A stretch of DNA of 23,064 nucleotides from an uncultured Muribaculaceae bacterium (GCA_910588245.1 CAJUQP010000048.1:1-23064); one strand, 5' to 3'; shown: positions 1-8,912, numbered from the stretch's first letter. The notes: generated by a model from the sequence alone, not told the origin. Numbers and translations are program-made.

Positions 1-2573
1 TACATCATACCGCCTACGCGGGCATTGTCCTGCCCATAGGCAAGCACTTCCTCCTGACTCTGGAAAAGGCCGTCGAAGACGTAGCCGACGATAGAGCCGA
101 ACGGTCTGCGTGACTGCACGAGATTCTCTGTGGTGGTATGGGCATATGAGCCGGTTGTCGTTGCCGGAAGATATGTCACATGGTTGCGGAAAAAGTCAAA
201 GTTTAGCGAAGCTCTATAGCCAAGTCCGCAGGCCAATTCATCGCGCCATCCTATCAGGAATTCCATACCCCAGTTGCGAAGCGACGGACCATTGAGCCAT
301 GAAGCGCCACCCTCTCCCATTGAGCCTAGATAGGCAGGAGCGATCAACATATCTTTTACATCTTTTATGTAAGCATCGACCGATCCTGTAAGACGGTTTC
401 CGAACAATGCATAGTCAATACCGGCATTATACTGGATTGTGGTTTCCCATTTCAGATTCGGGTTAGCTGTCTGGCTGGCATAATATCCCGAAGGGAAAAT
501 TCCACTTTGCTGCAGAAGCAGATCGTAAGCGGTAGAAGTCACTCGGTCATTGCCATAGTCAGCCACATACAATGCGTAGCGGGCTGTGTTGGAGATTGCC
601 TGATTGCCTGTCTTGCCCCATGATAGACGGATCTTGAGATCATCAAGCCATTTTTTACCTATATTTTCTGAAATACGATAACCCAAAGTAGCGGCCGGGA
701 ACGTACCGTAGCGGTTGTTGGAGCCAAATCTTGAAGAGCCGTCATGACGGATTGTGAATGAGGCAAGAAGCAGATCACGCCAATTATAGTCTACTTTCCC
801 GAAGAAAGAGACAAGTGCATAAGCGGATTTATTGCCGGTCGACCTCTCTACACCGGAAGATGCGTCGGGATACATGTAATCCGGAGTCTCTATATCATAG
901 TTTTCATTATATCCTGAAAAGTCAATACGGCTCTGCCGGAACATCTCCATACCACCGAGCACTGTAAAATTATGATCATTCCAAAGATTGAAATCATAGT
1001 TGGCAGTGTTGGTCCATGTCCATTTTGAATCGTTAGCCTGGGAAAGAGTGGTGGAGTTCGTATCATTATTGACGATGTCGCTATGGAAAGTATAGTTATA
1101 GGAATGGATGAAGGCTGCGTCATAGTCAAGTCCGAAATTAGAACGGAGCAAAAGTCCTTTCACCGGTTTGATATCGATATAGGCATTGCCGAAAAGCCTC
1201 CATACATTGAGAGCATTGTCACGGTTGAATGCAAGTTCGCGGAGGGGATTCTGACGGTCTGCCATACTTCCCACGGGACCAGCATAGGTTTTGCCGTCTA
1301 TCTCGAATACCGGTACAGCCGACGGCATTTTCAGAGCATTTTCAAGAGGCTGACAATCAACCTGATCAGTATACGTCAACGTGAAGTTTTCTCCGACCGT
1401 CACTGCCGATGAAATATTATAGGATGAATTCATGCGAGCAGCTATGTTCTGGAAATTGGTATATTTCAGTATACCCTCGTTCTTCTTATATCCAAGGGAG
1501 AAAAAAGCTGTCCCTTTGTCAGAAGCCATCGAGGCAGAGGCATCATAATGCTGAGAAAATCCTGTACGTGAAATTTCACCAAGCCAATCGGTATTCGACA
1601 ATAGCATCGTGCGTTTATTGTTGATATAACCATCGTAATATCCATTGACCGTATAATTCTGATATTCTCCTGTCGCTATGTTATAGACCGATATGGGGTA
1701 ACCAGTAGGAGCGTTGAGATTAAGACCATAGCTGGAAGCATAAGCTGCAGGATCTATACCATCGTTGAGGGCCGCCTGAGCCATTGCGGTAGCGTATTCA
1801 GGTGTGTTCATGAGTTTCATCTTCGACTGTCCAGAGTAGAACTGAGCGGTAAAATTCGCAGAAAAGCTGACATTGACTTTTCCTGAAGCGTTTTTCCCTT
1901 TTTTCGTAGTGATGATAATCACACCATTGGCTGCACGCGATCCGTAGATGGATGCGGAAGCCGCGTCCTTGAGCACCTGCATGCTCTCTATATCATTTGT
2001 ATTTAATGAATTTAAGGTTGCGGTAGTGGGGACTCCATCAATCACGAATAGAGGATCCTGAGATGCGTTAAACGAACCGATACCTCTGATACGCACGGTG
2101 CCCGTACCGCTCGGAGAGCCGTTGCCAGTAATAGTCATTCCCGGAATCTTTCCCTGAAGGGCACGCATGGGGTCACTGTCCGAGGTTGTCTCAAGTGATT
2201 TTGTCGACACTACCGATACGGCACCTGTGAGGTCGGCCTTACGCACAGTCTGATAACCGACCACAACCAATTCGTCAAGTAGACCTGTGTCTTCTTCCAT
2301 AAATATGGTCATCTGCGACTCTGCTTTTATTTCCTCTGTCTTGTAGCCGACATAGGAAATTTTAAGTATAGAGCCTTCCGGCACAGTAAGGGAAAATTCA
2401 CCCTCGATATCAGTAGCGACACCCTGACGGGTAGCCTCACATTGAACGGTAGCTCCGATCAATGGCTCTTCATCTACACGTGAAATCACCTTGCCGTGTA
2501 CGGTGATTTCCTGTGCCTGCACCGATATTGCCATGATTAATAGCAACAGTGCGCTGAAAATTGTTCTCTTCAT
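1..2573 (-). CDS. SusC-family TonB-dependent outer-membrane transporter (C-terminus beyond window)
   Basis: Reading the minus strand from an ATG at 2571-2573 gives 857 codons with no stop up to the window edge, so the gene is open at its 3' end. It would import an oligosaccharide through the outer membrane using TonB energy, normally with a SusD partner; that partner would lie outside the window. The protein starts with a signal peptide (MKRTIFSALL..., probably cut after SVQA). A carboxypeptidase-regulatory-like domain follows (about residues 22-95, with EPLIGATV and ATDIEGEFSL), then the DELVVVGYQT stretch and a plug domain with ALQGKIPGM, VRIRGIGSFNASQDPLFVIDG and YGSRAANGVIIITTKKG. The rest has barrel-like sequence. 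It lies directly downstream of the HTCS gene but behind a terminator and its own -7 box. Its codons are visibly richer in A/T than those of the other genes. The family is certain; the substrate is unknown. Confidence 0.93.
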   Translation of the reverse strand, partial: MKRTIFSALLLLIMAISVQAQEITVHGKVISRVDEEPLIGATVQCEATRQGVATDIEGEFSLTVPEGSILKISYVGYKTEEIKAESQMTIFMEEDTGLLDELVVVGYQTVRKADLTGAVSVVSTKSLETTSDSDPMRALQGKIPGMTITGNGSPSGTGTVRIRGIGSFNASQDPLFVIDGVPTTATLNSLNTNDIESMQVLKDAASASIYGSRAANGVIIITTKKGKNASGKVNVSFSANFTAQFYSGQSKMKLMNTPEYATAMAQAALNDGIDPAAYASSYGLNLNAPTGYPISVYNIATGEYQNYTVNGYYDGYINNKRTMLLSNTDWLGEISRTGFSQHYDASASMASDKGTAFFSLGYKKNEGILKYTNFQNIAARMNSSYNISSAVTVGENFTLTYTDQVDCQPLENALKMPSAVPVFEIDGKTYAGPVGSMADRQNPLRELAFNRDNALNVWRLFGNAYIDIKPVKGLLLRSNFGLDYDAAFIHSYNYTFHSDIVNNDTNSTTLSQANDSKWTWTNTANYDFNLWNDHNFTVLGGMEMFRQSRIDFSGYNENYDIETPDYMYPDASSGVERSTGNKSAYALVSFFGKVDYNWRDLLLASFTIRHDGSSRFGSNNRYGTFPAATLGYRISENIGKKWLDDLKIRLSWGKTGNQAISNTARYALYVADYGNDRVTSTAYDLLLQQSGIFPSGYYASQTANPNLKWETTIQYNAGIDYALFGNRLTGSVDAYIKDVKDMLIAPAYLGSMGEGGASWLNGPSLRNWGMEFLIGWRDELACGLGYRASLNFDFFRNHVTYLPATTTGSYAHTTTENLVQSRRPFGSIVGYVFDGLFQSQEEVLAYGQDNARVGGMM

Positions 2574-2612
2574 GTTTTTGCCAGTTATTGTTTTTGAAAA
2601 ATTTTTATGCCG

Positions 2613-2620
2613 CAAAATTA
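2613..2620 (-). promoter_or_regulatory. Candidate Bacteroidetes -7 box for the first SusC gene
   Basis: The minus strand reads TAATTTTG, a full match to TAnnTTTG, about 40 bases upstream of the SusC start. No good TTTG -33 box lies 19-21 bases further upstream, as is common for promoters that need an activator. Confidence 0.5.
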
Positions 2621-2740
2621 GCTTATCCGATATATCTCAGGATATTAAAATTGTTGGGCTGGCTATCAAATTTAAAATGACACACGATTCTTTATATGGA
2701 AGACCTCATTTTTTATATTCATCAGATTATAGAAACCCGC

Positions 2741-2771
2741 AAAAAAAGCACTGTCTGAAAAATGACAGTGC
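2741..2771 (-). terminator. Rho-independent terminator of the HTCS gene
   Basis: A perfect 8-bp stem (GCACTGTC at 2748-2755, GACAGTGC at 2764-2771) has an 8-base loop. On the minus strand it is followed by seven T residues (2747-2741). It sits 31 bases past the HTCS stop and separates that gene from the SusC gene. Confidence 0.9.
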
Positions 2772-2801
2772 GTCGGGAAAAGATAATCACATACCGCAAT
2801 G

Positions 2802-5534
2802 TCAGCGGAGCTTCGCGCGGGCCTCCGACGGTGTCTCACCATAGGCTTCGCGGTAGCATTTCGTGAAGTAGGCAGGGGTCGAGAATCCTATCTCATAACC
2901 TATCTCGCTTATCGATTTGTCGGTCGAAGTCAGAAGTGTGCGGGCTTTCTTGAGGCGCAGACGACGTATCAGCTCAACGGGAGAATAATTGGTCAGGGCC
3001 TTTATCTTGCGATAGAACTGCGAGCGTTCGAGTCCCATCTTCGAGGCAATCCAGTCTACACTGAGATCAGGATTCCCCATCTCGGCCTCAAATAGCGTAA
3101 GGAAACGGTTGTAGAATTCATTGTCGATATCCGATTTCGGCAACTCTTTCCTGGATTCGTCGCCGGCAGTGGTTTTCTCTTTCACTTTCACCGTCGTCTC
3201 TTCCTGCCAAAGCACCTTTATACGCTTGCGGTTGGCGATCAGGCTCGCGCATCTCGAGCGCAGCACATCAGCGTTGAAGGGTTTCGACAGATAGGCGTCG
3301 GCGCCGCTGTCATATCCCTGGATGCGCTGTTCATCCATGGAGCAGGCCGTCAGCATAAGAACCGGAATATGCGATGTGGAGACCTCACTCTTGATACGGC
3401 GGCAACACTCCAGTCCATCCATCACCGGCATCATCACGTCGCAGACCACGAGGTCGGGAGTGTACTTGGCCGCCATCCTCACTCCGTCCTTACCATTGCC
3501 GGCGGTGATGATGTTGTAATCGGTGCCGAGAAGCTGACGTATGAGCTGCTGTATGTCGCGGTTGTCATCAATGACTAAGAGCACAGGCTTATCATTCTCG
3601 AATACCAGCTCCGTCTCCACTGACGAGAGCTCTGCCGTAACCTCGCTCTCCTCTATGCGCTTCGCGGCATCGGCCACAGTCTCCGCGACATGCCGCACGG
3701 GAAGAGCCACAGTGAATACCGAGCCTTTCCCCTCCTGGCTCTCCACGGAGATAGTGCCTTCGTGGAGCTCCACGAAAGCCTTGGCCAGCGAAAGACCTAT
3801 CCCCGAGCCGTTGGGATGCACGCGGTCCACCTGATAGAAACGGTCGAAGATATTGCCCAGATCTCGCTCGCTGATACCCTCACCGGTGTCTGCCACCTTT
3901 AGGGTGAGGGTCTTGCCGTCGCTCGCACAATCCACGGTGATGCTCCCGTTGTCGGGAGTATATTTGAAGGCGTTGGAGACAAGATTGAAGACCACCCTCT
4001 CCATCTTCTCCACGTCAACGGCCATCCGGAGCGGAACATCGGGCAGGTTTAGAGTCAGCTTCATGTCTCGCTTTCCCGAAAGGGAATGGAATGATTCAAT
4101 CCAGTCGCGCAAGGCGTTGCCGAGATCAATCTCCGTCAGATGCAGGTCAAGCTTGCCGTTCTCGTATTTCCTGAAGTCGAGTATCTGGTTGATGAGCCGG
4201 CGCAGAATCTTCACATTCTTGTCGGCTATCCTTATGAGGGTCTGCTGCTGCGGAGTGAGATTGTCGGCCCGTGCGAGCTGCTCAACCGGTTCGGAGATAA
4301 GGGTGAGCGGCGTCCGAAGGTCGTGGGAGACATTGGTGAAGAACACGAGCTTCGACTGAGTGGCGGCCTGCAGCTTCTCATTGAGCTCTTTCTCCGTGTC
4401 GCGTTGCTGCTCGAGGAGACGGTTCTGCTCAAGAAGCTGCTTCTGATGGCGGCTGTGCTGCCAGTAGGCACGCAGAAGGAGGAAGGCCACACCGAAAAGA
4501 AGCACGATGATGGCGATGCTGGCGTAGAATAGCGACGTCTGCGACGAATGCTGAGCCCAGTAGTCGTCGATCTTCCCTTTCAATATCTTCATCTTGTCGG
4601 TCTCCTGCTCAAGGGTCTCGTTCTGAAGGAGGAGAATGTCGGCGTTGGTAAGGTCGACGGCCGAAGAGGCGGGAAGCCTAACCTCTCTTTCAAACCGTTC
4701 TCCCTTGAGAATCGACAGGGCCGTCTGTATGAGGCGGTGTCCCTCTGTAGGATAAAGGAATGTGGCGTCGATCACACTGTCGGCCACCGCCTGAATGCCG
4801 ATTGCAGGGGCGGCGTCGATACCTATTATCTTGATGTCGTCGCGACGTCCGAGCCTGCGGGCCACGTTCGAGGCCCCGATAGCCATGCGGTCGTTGTGCG
4901 CATAAATCAGATTGGCGTCGGGATGCGCCCTCAGCAGCGAGTCGGCGAGGGGTTCGGCATCCTCTTGACGCCAGTTGGCGGGAACAGAGGCGAGCACGCA
5001 TCCTCCGTTTTTCGTGAATTCATCCGTAAATCCTCTTTGACGGTCTGCGGCAGGCGTCGAACCCGGCAGACCGGAAATCTCTATGGCTTTAGCATCCCCA
5101 CCGAGAAGATGCAGGGCGTAGTGGGCCGCGGCGCGCCCTATCCCCTCGTCATCCACGCCTATGCGCGCCGTATAGCTGTCGCCATCGATACTGCGATCGA
5201 AGATTATAACCGGAATACCCTTGTCGTAAATCTCCTTTATGGCGGGCGTGAGGGTCTTTGCCTCGTTGGGGGAGACTATAATAATGTCGAAGCCGTTGTC
5301 AGTGAAATAGCGCAGATCGGATATCTGGCGTTCGCTGTTGTCGTCGGCAGAACGGATCTCTACTGTAGCGTCGTCATGAGAGATAATCTCGCGGCTTATC
5401 TCCTCGTTCATTTTCGTGCGCCAGTCGTCCTGACTGCATTGCGACACTCCTATCTTATAGACTTTGCTCTCCGTGCAACCCGACGCGATCGTCAAAACAG
5501 CCGCACATAAAAGGTATCTCAAAAATCGGTTCAT
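2802..5534 (-). CDS. Hybrid two-component system sensor/regulator (HTCS), likely fructose-responsive
   Basis: This single polypeptide (about 910 aa) combines a periplasmic sensor, histidine kinase, receiver and AraC-type DNA-binding domain. I chose the ATG at 5532-5534 because it begins a signal sequence (MNRFLRYLLCAAVL...SGC). An in-frame TTG at 5561 lies inside the -7 box and is unlikely. In order, numbered from this ATG: a type I periplasmic sugar-binding-like domain (about 25-310), one membrane segment (about 335-357), a coiled region, HisKA with phospho-acceptor H404 in NVSHDLRTPLT, HATPase with NLVSNAFKYTP, DTGEGIS and GSGIGLS, a receiver with phospho-acceptor D699 in CDVMMPVMDG and its KPF lysine, and a C-terminal AraC helix-turn-helix. 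All key residues are present. The sugar-binding-type sensor, unlike the beta-propeller sensors of most HTCS, is the arrangement of the fructose-binding regulator BT1754. The adjacent GH32, importer and fructokinase genes support fructose as the ligand, which remains an inference. Confidence 0.93.
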   Translation of the reverse strand: MNRFLRYLLCAAVLTIASGCTESKVYKIGVSQCSQDDWRTKMNEEISREIISHDDATVEIRSADDNSERQISDLRYFTDNGFDIIIVSPNEAKTLTPAIKEIYDKGIPVIIFDRSIDGDSYTARIGVDDEGIGRAAAHYALHLLGGDAKAIEISGLPGSTPAADRQRGFTDEFTKNGGCVLASVPANWRQEDAEPLADSLLRAHPDANLIYAHNDRMAIGASNVARRLGRRDDIKIIGIDAAPAIGIQAVADSVIDATFLYPTEGHRLIQTALSILKGERFEREVRLPASSAVDLTNADILLLQNETLEQETDKMKILKGKIDDYWAQHSSQTSLFYASIAIIVLLFGVAFLLLRAYWQHSRHQKQLLEQNRLLEQQRDTEKELNEKLQAATQSKLVFFTNVSHDLRTPLTLISEPVEQLARADNLTPQQQTLIRIADKNVKILRRLINQILDFRKYENGKLDLHLTEIDLGNALRDWIESFHSLSGKRDMKLTLNLPDVPLRMAVDVEKMERVVFNLVSNAFKYTPDNGSITVDCASDGKTLTLKVADTGEGISERDLGNIFDRFYQVDRVHPNGSGIGLSLAKAFVELHEGTISVESQEGKGSVFTVALPVRHVAETVADAAKRIEESEVTAELSSVETELVFENDKPVLLVIDDNRDIQQLIRQLLGTDYNIITAGNGKDGVRMAAKYTPDLVVCDVMMPVMDGLECCRRIKSEVSTSHIPVLMLTACSMDEQRIQGYDSGADAYLSKPFNADVLRSRCASLIANRKRIKVLWQEETTVKVKEKTTAGDESRKELPKSDIDNEFYNRFLTLFEAEMGNPDLSVDWIASKMGLERSQFYRKIKALTNYSPVELIRRLRLKKARTLLTSTDKSISEIGYEIGFSTPAYFTKCYREAYGETPSEARAKLR

Positions 5535-5558
5535 GGTCTTTATAAAATATCGATAGCG

Positions 5559-5566
5559 CAAAGTTA
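5559..5566 (-). promoter_or_regulatory. Candidate -7 box for the HTCS gene
   Basis: The minus strand reads TAACTTTG, a full match to TAnnTTTG, 24 bases upstream of the chosen ATG. The upstream -33 position has only a T-rich tract. Its position argues against the upstream TTG as translation start. Confidence 0.55.
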
Positions 5567-5640
5567 ATGATTAATCGTATGAAAAAAAGTGATTTACATA
5601 TTAAAAATATTGCAATACATCAAATTTTATATCAAAGGCA

Positions 5641-5711
5641 CGTTTTTTGATACCGCATCAACCGATGAATGTTGTAGTTTTGCATTGTCGTTGATAACGC
5701 ATCAAAAAACG
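5641..5711. promoter_or_regulatory. Nested dyad operator candidate between HTCS and the GH32 gene
   Basis: Two 15-base palindromic sites, TTGATACCGCATCAA (5647-5661) and TTGATAACGCATCAA (5691-5705), differ at one base and start 44 bases apart. Each is TTGAT-N5-ATCAA. They are enclosed by a perfect 11-base inverted repeat, CGTTTTTTGAT (5641-5651) and ATCAAAAAACG (5701-5711), which makes the block symmetric at a larger scale. Further ATCAAA half-sites lie at 5619-5624 and 5631-5636. The -7 box of the GH32 gene lies between the two sites. This is the expected place for a regulator of the fructan genes; whether that is the HTCS or another protein cannot be told from sequence. Confidence 0.6.
5675..5682 (+). 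promoter_or_regulatory. Candidate -7 box for the GH32-MFS operon
   Basis: TAGTTTTG matches TAnnTTTG. The nearest TTTG upstream (5646-5649) is 25 bases away, too far for a normal -33 box, so the promoter probably needs an activator. Transcription from here would start near 5689 and give a leader of about 135 bases that contains the second dyad site and the GC-rich hairpin. Confidence 0.5.
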
Positions 5712-5763
5712 ACAAAGACCTCACAGGTAGCTTAAGGAAAAAAAGATTGTTTTCAGTATCGGC

Positions 5764-5789
5764 GTGTCCGCCGCCAAGGCGGCGGGCAC
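5764..5789 (+). other. GC-rich hairpin in the GH32 mRNA leader
   Basis: GTGTCCGCCGCC (5764-5775) pairs with GGCGGCGGGCAC (5778-5789), giving 12 pairs with one G-U wobble and a very short loop. No T-run follows, so it is not a simple terminator. It ends 36 bases before the GH32 start and could affect mRNA stability, translation or attenuation. Confidence 0.55.
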
Positions 5790-5825
5790 TCATCTCCCAA
5801 GACAAACCAAAAACATCATAAAGCA

Positions 5826-7655
5826 ATGACAAAACTTACCGCAGGCCTAATAGCCATAATGATCACAGGAGGGATGCTCTCCGCCACGCCGGCACAAGCC
5901 GACAACGGCATTGAAGTGGACTATCTCGGCACCAACAATACTCTCGTGCGCGTCACGGGCGACAGCAGATATCTTCTGATGCCGGTGCAAGACAACAACG
6001 ACGACGCTCGCATCAACGTGATCGTCGACGGAAAAATCGACAAGACTATATTCGTGAAACTTGCGAAATCGAAGGTAGACTACAAGGTGCCTCTCGATCT
6101 CAGCGGCTACAAGGGCCACGATGTTGTGCTCAACATCATTACCTCGCAAAACCGATCGACAGTGCGCGAGGCCAAGGAGGACGCCTGCTGGAAGAACTTC
6201 TCCCTCTCCGACTCTTTCGACACCACGAACCGTGAGAAATATCGCCCGGCCTATCACCATACCCCTCTCTACGGATGGATGAACGATCCAAACGGAATGT
6301 TCTATAAGGATGGCGAATGGCACCTGTATTATCAATGGAATCCCTACGGATCGAAATGGCAGAACATGACCTGGGGACATTCCTCATCAAAAGATCTCAT
6401 TAATTGGGAACACCATCCCGCCGCCATCGAGCCCAACGGACTCGGTTCTGTGTTCAGCGGAAGCTCCGTAGTCGACAAGGAGAACACCGCCGGATTCGGC
6501 AAGGATGCGATCGTGTCGCTCTACACCTCGGCCGACGCGAGCCAGGTGCAGAGCCTGGCCCACAGTTCTGACAACGGCATGACTTTCGATATATATCCCG
6601 GCAACCCCGTGATCACTCTCGAGAGCGAGGCCCGCGATCCCAACATGTTCTGGGATGCCGCCAACAACCGCTGGGTGCTCACCCTGGCCCACGCGCTCGA
6701 CCATGAGATGCTTTTCTTCACCTCTCCCGACCTCCGCGAGTGGACTCTCCAAAGTTCCTTCGGCAAAGGGATTGGAGCACAGGACGGTGTGTGGGAATGC
6801 CCCGACCTATTCCCTTTGAAGGTCGACGGCTCTGACAAGGAGAAATGGGTGCTCTTATGCAACATCAATCCCGGAGGCCCCTTCGGCGGAAGCGCCACAC
6901 AATATTTTATCGGCGATTTCGACGGCACGACATTCAAGGCCGACACCGACACCCAGGGCAACATACCCACAAAGTGGATGGACTTCGGCAAAGACCACTA
7001 CGCGACGGTGAGCTTCAGCGACGCCCCCGATGGACGGCGCACCCTCATAGGATGGATGAGCAACTGGCAGTATGCCGGTGAAGTGCCGACCCTCCAGTTC
7101 AGAAGCGCCAACACGCTGCCGCGCGACGCGAGTCTCTTCACGGCTCCCGACGGCCAGATATATCTCGCCTCAGCCCCGTCTCCGGAGGTCGACATGCTCC
7201 GCGACAAGGCCGTGAGAAAAGTTTCCTCCATATCCGCCGGCGCCACAGCGAGAAGCTACTCGATCCCGCCGCTCTGCGAGATCGACCTGGAGATCAATCC
7301 ACGCAAGGCCGCAACTGTCGATATAACCCTGAGCAACGGAAATGGAGAGAAAGTCGGGATGACCTACGACGTGAAAGCCGCGACTCTCTCGTTCGACCGC
7401 CGGCAGAGCGGCATCACTGATTTCAGCCAGGATTTCCCGGCCGTCACCGCGGCTCCCGTACTCACGGCTGACAATCGCCTCTCTCTCCGCATCTTCATCG
7501 ACCGCTCTTCTGTGGAGGTCTTCGAGAAAGAGGGACGGCTGGCCATGACCAACCTCGTATTCCCTACCTCCCCCTACGACCGTATCTCCATCAGCACCGG
7601 TAAAGGGAAAGCCGAGATCAAAAACTTCACGGTCTATCCACTCTCCATAAAATAA
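5826..7655 (+). CDS. Glycoside hydrolase family 32 beta-fructosidase, periplasmic
   Basis: This 609-aa enzyme is predicted to release fructose from fructans or sucrose-type oligosaccharides by a retaining mechanism. A Sec signal peptide (MTKLTAGLIA...) ends near TPAQA (residue 25) and has no lipobox cysteine, so the enzyme should be soluble in the periplasm. An N-terminal beta domain (about 30-125) is like the DUF4980 region found before GH32 domains in Bacteroides. The catalytic five-blade propeller begins at YGWMNDPNG with nucleophile D154. FSGS is at 210-213, the RDP motif at 270-272 supplies the transition-state stabiliser D271, and WECPDLF contains acid/base E324. The C-terminal beta-sandwich contains IDRSSVEVFE. 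All three catalytic residues are present. It is first in a plus-strand operon, 36 bases before the importer gene. Exo action is inferred from similarity to exo-acting Bacteroides enzymes; the linkage (levan or inulin) cannot be read from sequence. Confidence 0.95.
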   Translation: MTKLTAGLIAIMITGGMLSATPAQADNGIEVDYLGTNNTLVRVTGDSRYLLMPVQDNNDDARINVIVDGKIDKTIFVKLAKSKVDYKVPLDLSGYKGHDVVLNIITSQNRSTVREAKEDACWKNFSLSDSFDTTNREKYRPAYHHTPLYGWMNDPNGMFYKDGEWHLYYQWNPYGSKWQNMTWGHSSSKDLINWEHHPAAIEPNGLGSVFSGSSVVDKENTAGFGKDAIVSLYTSADASQVQSLAHSSDNGMTFDIYPGNPVITLESEARDPNMFWDAANNRWVLTLAHALDHEMLFFTSPDLREWTLQSSFGKGIGAQDGVWECPDLFPLKVDGSDKEKWVLLCNINPGGPFGGSATQYFIGDFDGTTFKADTDTQGNIPTKWMDFGKDHYATVSFSDAPDGRRTLIGWMSNWQYAGEVPTLQFRSANTLPRDASLFTAPDGQIYLASAPSPEVDMLRDKAVRKVSSISAGATARSYSIPPLCEIDLEINPRKAATVDITLSNGNGEKVGMTYDVKAATLSFDRRQSGITDFSQDFPAVTAAPVLTADNRLSLRIFIDRSSVEVFEKEGRLAMTNLVFPTSPYDRISISTGKGKAEIKNFTVYPLSIK

Positions 7656-7691
7656 ATCGCAGAAATCCATCTCCTTATAAAATAGAACAAT

Positions 7692-8876
7692 ATGGAAGCC
7701 ACTCAGACTCTCGTCACCAACCGCAAGTCGTTCCTGCTCCAGATCATGCCCGTGATGCTCTGCTTCTTCGCCATGGGTTTCGTCGATCTCGTGGGCACGG
7801 CGTCAAACTATGTGCAGAAAGACCTCGGCCTGACCGACGCACAGGCCAACATCTTCCCATCGCTCGTATTCTTCTGGTTTTTGATCTTCTCCGTCCCGAC
7901 GGGGATGCTAATGAACCGCATCGGGCGTAAGAACACCGTGCTGATCAGCCTCGTGGTCACGGCAGTGTCGCTCGCCATCCCGGCTTTCGGCGACAACTAC
8001 TGGATCATGCTCCTCTCCTTCTCCCTGCTCGGCATCGGCAACGCCATCATGCAGACCTCCCTCAATCCTCTGGTCACCAACCTGATCAGTAGCGACCGGC
8101 TTGCCTCCACGCTGACCTTCGGACAGTTTGTCAAGGCCATCGCCTCCTTCCTGGCCCCCGTCATAGCCGCCTGGGGCGCCACCACCGTATTCCCCACTTT
8201 CGGCCTGGGCTGGAGAGCCCTCTTCGTGATATACGCGGTGATAAGTTTCCTCTCCATCTCCCTTCTCGCCGCCACCCCCATCGAGGAGGAGCGTCCCGAC
8301 AAGGCTTCGGGAGTCAAGGAATGCCTCCGTCTGCTTGGCCGCCCCTTCATTCTGCTCTGCTTCCTGGGGATAATGTGCCATGTAGGCATCGACGTGGGCA
8401 CCAACACTACGGCCCCCAAGATCATCATGGAGCGCCTCGGGCTGCCGCTTGAGGAAGCCGGATTCGCCACCGGCATCTATTTCATATTCCGCACCCTTGG
8501 CTGTTTCCTCGGAGCATTCATCCTGCGGAGCGTGTCGCCTAAGGCATTTTTCGGGGCCAGCGTGGCTATGATGCTCGCGGGCATGGCCATCCTCTTCGCC
8601 GGCCAAAGCCTCACCCCGCTCTACATAGGCATAGCACTCATAGGCTTCGGCAACTCCAATATCTTTTCCGTGGTCTTCTCGCAGGCACTCCTCTCCTCCC
8701 CCCGGGAGAAGAACGAGGTGTCAGGCCTCATGATCATGGGCCTTTTCGGAGGCACAGTCTTTCCACTCGCCATGGGTTATGCCGCCGACGCCGTGGGTCA
8801 GTCGGGAGCCGTGGCAGTCATGACCGCCGGTGTGGCCTATCTCCTCTACTATACTCTCCGGATCCGCAGGCAATGA
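7692..8876 (+). CDS. Major facilitator superfamily sugar importer (FHS/FucP-like), probably fructose
   Basis: The 394-aa protein is almost entirely hydrophobic, with about twelve membrane segments and a central cytoplasmic loop near residues 195-205 (EEERPDKAS). The MFS loop 2-3 signature appears as GMLMNRIGRKN (residues 71-81). Overall character fits the fucose/glucose/galactose:proton symporter branch. It would move monosaccharide from periplasm to cytoplasm. It lies 36 bases after the GH32 gene and before a fructokinase, the same functional set as BT1757-BT1759, so fructose is the likely substrate. The start ATG follows an A-rich stretch (AATAGAACAAT). Family assignment is firm; substrate comes from context. 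Confidence 0.88.
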   Translation: MEATQTLVTNRKSFLLQIMPVMLCFFAMGFVDLVGTASNYVQKDLGLTDAQANIFPSLVFFWFLIFSVPTGMLMNRIGRKNTVLISLVVTAVSLAIPAFGDNYWIMLLSFSLLGIGNAIMQTSLNPLVTNLISSDRLASTLTFGQFVKAIASFLAPVIAAWGATTVFPTFGLGWRALFVIYAVISFLSISLLAATPIEEERPDKASGVKECLRLLGRPFILLCFLGIMCHVGIDVGTNTTAPKIIMERLGLPLEEAGFATGIYFIFRTLGCFLGAFILRSVSPKAFFGASVAMMLAGMAILFAGQSLTPLYIGIALIGFGNSNIFSVVFSQALLSSPREKNEVSGLMIMGLFGGTVFPLAMGYAADAVGQSGAVAVMTAGVAYLLYYTLRIRRQ

Positions 8877-8912
8877 GCAGTAAGCAACTTGTAATTAGCG
8901 ATTATGATTGCC

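Noticed and set aside
4548..5510. Open frame of 320 codons on the plus strand
   Set aside because: It is fully antisense to the sensor half of the HTCS gene, whose domains and catalytic residues are complete.
5535..5561. TTG start for the HTCS gene at 5561
   Set aside because: The TTG is part of the -7 box, and the ATG at 5534 begins a proper signal sequence.
5764..5789. Terminator before the GH32 gene
   Set aside because: The stem is strong but no T-run follows, and it lies in the leader of the gene.
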